Positions 5,725 to 7,804 of a DNA stretch of 7,804 nt are shown here, in pieces. A model generated the notes under the pieces. That model searched no databases, was not told the origin of the DNA, and saw only the letters and a program-made list of their open reading frames with translations. The stretch comes from Bacteroidales bacterium UBA4417. Lineage in GTDB: Bacteria > Bacteroidota > Bacteroidia > Bacteroidales > UBA4417. Location: NCBI GenBank assembly GCA_002389705.1, contig DGQJ01000099.1:1-7804 (forward strand), given 5' to 3'. The translations under genes and the position numbers were made by a program. Positions within the stretch are counted from its first letter, which is position 1; each line of letters begins with the position of its first letter.

Positions 5725-5754
5725 AAAAAAAAGGCCCGGTATAAGTTCCGGGCC
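5725..5754 (-). terminator. Intrinsic terminator between the M48 peptidase and the relA-type gene
   Basis: GGCCCGG (5733-5739) and CCGGGCC (5748-5754) form a perfect 7-bp GC stem with an 8-base loop. On the minus strand it is followed by eight T (5732-5725). It ends transcripts from the clpS-M48 unit and the possible small ORF, and separates them from the RelA homologue, whose ATG lies 38 bases further on. The RelA-type gene must then have its own start within those 38 bases or depend on read-through. Confidence 0.92.
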
Positions 5755-5785
5755 GAAGGGTTAAATTTTGTCAGTAAGTTATTAA

Positions 5786-5872
5786 CTACCAGCCCTTATG
5801 CCCGGGAAATGCCTTAAAACAATTCACCTGCTTCATTGATATACGAATTCGGGTTTGCTGATTCGGATTCAT
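5786..5872 (-). CDS. Possible 28-residue small protein (speculative)
   Basis: Between the M48 gene and the terminator, an ATG at 5872 opens 28 codons to a TAG at 5786. The product begins MNPNQQTRIRISMK and ends FPGHKGW; it is basic, with one cysteine and one tryptophan and no membrane segment. The stop lies about 30 bases before a strong terminator, the usual spacing for a last gene of an operon. No clear ribosome binding site is seen, and a frame of this length can arise by chance. The rest of the 5755-5940 gap shows only AT-rich sequence. Confidence 0.25.
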   Translation of the reverse strand: MNPNQQTRIRISMKQVNCFKAFPGHKGW

Positions 5873-5940
5873 GGCCTGGTTTTTTATGAGTATAATAATT
5901 ATGTTCTTAACAATTAGATGTAGCCGGTTTAATTTCCTGG

Positions 5941-6855
5941 TTACTTTTTCACCGGGGTTGTAGTTTTGGCAGGTGTTGTGGTTTTAGAGGGTGTTGTAGT
6001 GGTTTTGGGCTGGGTGGTTGTTCCGGTATTGCTTTTTGTACCTGTTTCCGGTGTGTAAGCGATAAAATATTTCTTAGCCTCAGGGAGGAAAGCCTGAATC
6101 TGGGCGATACGTCTTTCATCGCTCGGGTGGGTGCTCATAATTTCAGGAGGCTTATTACCGCCCATTTTTGACATTTCCTGCCAGAATGATACGGCACGCT
6201 CCGGGTTATACCCAGCCATAGCCATAAAAACAAGGCCAAGTTTGTCGGCTTCCAGCTCATGCTGGCGTGAGTATGCAAGTATCCCAAGCTGCGATCCAAC
6301 GCCAAAGGACGACATGAAAATATCCTGGGTAGCCTGTGGCTTGGTTTGCATAAATACCTGCAGCCCGATACCAGCGGCCTGAACAGCCAATTCCTGGCTC
6401 ATTCGCTCATTGCCATGATCAGCAATGGCATGTGCTATTTCGTGCCCCATTACAACAGCAAGTCCGGCATCGTCTTTGGTAAGAGGCAAAATGCCCGTAT
6501 ATACAACCACTTTTCCGCCGGGCATACACCATGCATTTACTTCTTTGCTGTCGACCACATTAAACTCCCATTTATAACCAGCAATTTTTTGTGACAAATT
6601 ATTGTCTTTCATATATTTTTCAACAGCTTTACTGATGCGCAGCCCAACGGCAGTAACTTCGGCCGACTGCCGGGTTGGCGGGCTAACAGCCGGGTTTTCT
6701 TTTAAAAATGCCGCGTAATTGGTTTGACCCATTTCAGCCATCATGCTGTCGGGTAGTAATTTAAGCTGTTTACGACCTGTAATCGGAACTTTGGTACACG
6801 AGATAATTGCAAAGCCGATCAGGCAGGCAACCACATTTCTGGTAATCTTATTCAT
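5941..6855 (-). CDS. M48-family zinc metallopeptidase, lipoprotein (LoiP/BepA-like catalytic domain)
   Basis: This 304-residue protein is a periplasmic or outer-envelope peptidase of family M48. An N-terminal signal sequence ends in the lipobox AIISC, with Cys20 as the lipid-attached residue, so the protein is probably a membrane-anchored lipoprotein. The catalytic site is HEIAH (138-142), with the downstream glutamate ligand in HELEAD (199-204) and the conserved STHPSDERR (241-249) that closes the family core. The segment VNAWCMPGGKVVVYTGIL (106-123) is the typical strand before the active-site helix. Relatives remove misfolded outer-membrane proteins. The last 35 residues are a low-complexity tail of Thr, Pro and Lys with short repeats (TTTPSK, TTTPAK, TTTPVK); there are no TPR repeats as in BepA. 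It starts 17 bases after clpS and is probably in its operon. Confidence 0.93.
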   Translation of the reverse strand: MNKITRNVVACLIGFAIISCTKVPITGRKQLKLLPDSMMAEMGQTNYAAFLKENPAVSPPTRQSAEVTAVGLRISKAVEKYMKDNNLSQKIAGYKWEFNVVDSKEVNAWCMPGGKVVVYTGILPLTKDDAGLAVVMGHEIAHAIADHGNERMSQELAVQAAGIGLQVFMQTKPQATQDIFMSSFGVGSQLGILAYSRQHELEADKLGLVFMAMAGYNPERAVSFWQEMSKMGGNKPPEIMSTHPSDERRIAQIQAFLPEAKKYFIAYTPETGTKSNTGTTTQPKTTTTPSKTTTPAKTTTPVKK

Positions 6856-6872
6856 TTCGTTATTTATTTAAA

Positions 6873-7145
6873 TCAGGATAAAACAGTGGATATTCCCCTG
6901 TTGTTAAGTTCATTATTCATAGGTATAAGTTCGGTAAGTGTTCCAGATTTTATGCCACATTTACCTTTAAAATGTGCGACAAGCGCGCATTGTTCGGCCT
7001 GAACCGGGTCGTGGTCGCAGACTTCGACCAAACTTTCAATAACGAAATCAAATGAATTAACATCATCATTGAACAGGATAAGTTCTTTCCTGCTGGTCAA
7101 TAATTCAGAGGTTGAATCCGATGATTTTAACTGCTGCTTTTTCAT
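6873..7145 (-). CDS. clpS: ATP-dependent Clp protease adaptor ClpS
   Basis: The 90-residue product from the ATG at 7145 matches ClpS, the adaptor that binds proteins with destabilising N-terminal residues and hands them to ClpA/ClpC-ClpP. The core ELILFNDDVNSFDFVIESL contains the Asn-Asp-Asp of the N-end binding pocket. AHFKGKCGI carries the pocket histidine, and a polar tail of about 17 residues precedes the core, as usual for the N-terminal extension. A longer frame back to 7238 is unlikely, because its extra part covers the promoter box at 7163-7170 and has no ClpS similarity. The M48 peptidase gene follows after 17 bases, suggesting a two-gene proteolysis unit. The gene diverges from the Nudix hydrolase gene. 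Confidence 0.93.
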   Translation of the reverse strand: MKKQQLKSSDSTSELLTSRKELILFNDDVNSFDFVIESLVEVCDHDPVQAEQCALVAHFKGKCGIKSGTLTELIPMNNELNNRGISTVLS

Positions 7146-7162
7146 GATAATTATTAATACTG

Positions 7163-7170
7163 CAAAGATA
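7163..7170 (-). promoter_or_regulatory. Promoter -7 box of clpS
   Basis: The minus strand reads TATCTTTG followed by CA, a full match to TAnnTTTG, 17 bases upstream of the clpS ATG, which predicts a very short leader. No clean TTG lies 19-21 bases upstream. Its 15-base surroundings are identical to those of the box at 3431-3438. Confidence 0.6.
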
Positions 7171-7211
7171 ACATTTACCGGTGAAACAGAAGTCGCCCGG
7201 CAAAGAAATCT

Positions 7212-7219
7212 TACTTTTG
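7212..7219 (+). promoter_or_regulatory. Promoter -7 box of the Nudix hydrolase gene
   Basis: TACTTTTG on the plus strand matches TAnnTTTG and lies 54 bases before the ATG at 7274. The -33 TTG is not evident. Together with the clpS box it makes the 128-base gap 7146-7273 a divergent promoter region. Confidence 0.5.
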
Positions 7220-7273
7220 TAAAACAAACAGGCGGCAAATTAGGTTTAACCTGTTGTTTAATTATTTTATCGG

Positions 7274-7804
7274 ATGAAATATTCTTTTACTTCTGCTGAA
7301 CAAACCAGGATTTTTTTAACACATCTGAAACAGCTGTTAACAGCAACACTACCAGGTGTTGAAGCCCATTTGAGGCTGGCACCTGAAATGAGGATTCAGG
7401 ATTTAAAAAATGGTGACATCAGGCCCGATGCCATGCTGAGCGCAGTGCTCATACTTTTGTACCCGGTTAATGGCAACTTAAAAACCGTAGTCATTTTAAG
7501 AAATGAATATGAAGGCACACATTCGGGCCAGATTAGCCTGCCGGGTGGGAAAGCCGAAGATACCGATGTTGACTTTGAATATACCGCACTTCGCGAAACA
7601 CGGGAAGAAATAGGCATTGATACCAACAAACTTGAAATCATTGGCCAACTGAGCCGGTTTTATGTGCGGCCAAGTAATTTTATCGTGTATCCTTATGTTG
7701 GTTTCTGCTGGCAGCGACCGGACTTTTCGCCTGATCCGGTTGAAGTTCAACGCATCATCGAAATTGATGTTTTCGATGAGCTTTGTTACGACAAAATAGT
7801 TAAC
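7274..7804 (+). CDS. Nudix hydrolase, probable CoA pyrophosphatase (partial, runs off right edge)
   Basis: An ATG at 7274 opens 177 codons that stay open to the window edge. The Nudix box is visible as GGKAEDTDVD followed by FEYTALRETREEIGI (about 90-114), with REXXEE supplying the metal-binding glutamates. Just before it, VILRNEYEGTHSGQISLPGG (73-92) matches the LTxRxxxLxxHxGQxxFPGG signature of the CoA pyrophosphatase group (UPF0035, YeaB/NudL type), which cleaves CoA to 3',5'-ADP and 4'-phosphopantetheine. The N-terminal 50 residues resemble the lead-in helix of that family. The expected length is a little over 200 residues, so only a short C-terminal part is missing. CoA as substrate is inferred from the signature. 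Confidence 0.9.
   Translation, partial: MKYSFTSAEQTRIFLTHLKQLLTATLPGVEAHLRLAPEMRIQDLKNGDIRPDAMLSAVLILLYPVNGNLKTVVILRNEYEGTHSGQISLPGGKAEDTDVDFEYTALRETREEIGIDTNKLEIIGQLSRFYVRPSNFIVYPYVGFCWQRPDFSPDPVEVQRIIEIDVFDELCYDKIVN

Noticed and set aside
6873..7238. Longer 121-residue start for ClpS
   Set aside because: The extra 31 residues run over the TATCTTTG promoter box and do not resemble any ClpS N-terminus; the ATG at 7145 gives the normal length.

Overview
The window looks like a chromosomal stretch from a Bacteroidota (Bacteroidetes) bacterium. The evidence is Bacteroidetes-style -7 boxes (TAnnTTTG, e.g. TATCTTTG, TACCTTTG, TACTTTTG) ahead of several genes, few Shine-Dalgarno-like sequences, a DUF4199 membrane protein beside a family 2 glycosyltransferase, a Bacteroidota-like ClpS, and a small SRP RNA. 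No insertion sequence, phage gene, CRISPR array or tRNA is seen.

Layout. Bases 1-1654 (minus strand) hold a likely operon: a DUF4199 membrane protein, a membrane-anchored family 2 glycosyltransferase of the DPM1/ArnC/GtrB type, and the first 33 codons of what looks like a GT4-type glycosyltransferase, suggesting envelope glycan assembly. Divergent from it, on the plus strand, is the SRP RNA gene (about 1767-1862) with its own promoter and a T-run at its end. Facing it, on the minus strand, is about 890 bases with no credible protein gene. This stretch has a strong Bacteroidetes promoter (TTGACA, 20 bases, TAATTTTA; 2798-2828), many hairpins that give GNRA tetraloops only when read on the minus strand, a UACG-capped hairpin, and a final GC-rich hairpin with a T-run (1901-1941). 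It reads as one large, ornate non-coding RNA that I cannot assign to a known class, and it is the main discovery of the window. A perfect 20-bp palindrome lies just upstream of its promoter.

Bases 2949-5686 (minus) carry a small protein with two OB-like repeats and a long RelA/SpoT homologue. The synthetase half of the RelA/SpoT protein looks intact, but its hydrolase half has lost the His-Asp motif. A strong terminator (5725-5754) separates it from a clpS - M48 lipoprotein peptidase pair (5941-7145, minus) and a possible 28-codon small ORF. Divergent from clpS, a Nudix hydrolase of the CoA pyrophosphatase type runs off the right edge.

Together these are mostly housekeeping and stress functions: envelope glycan synthesis, co-translational targeting, stringent response, N-degron proteolysis and outer-envelope proteolysis. 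The large RNA sits among stable chromosomal genes rather than in an obvious mobile element.
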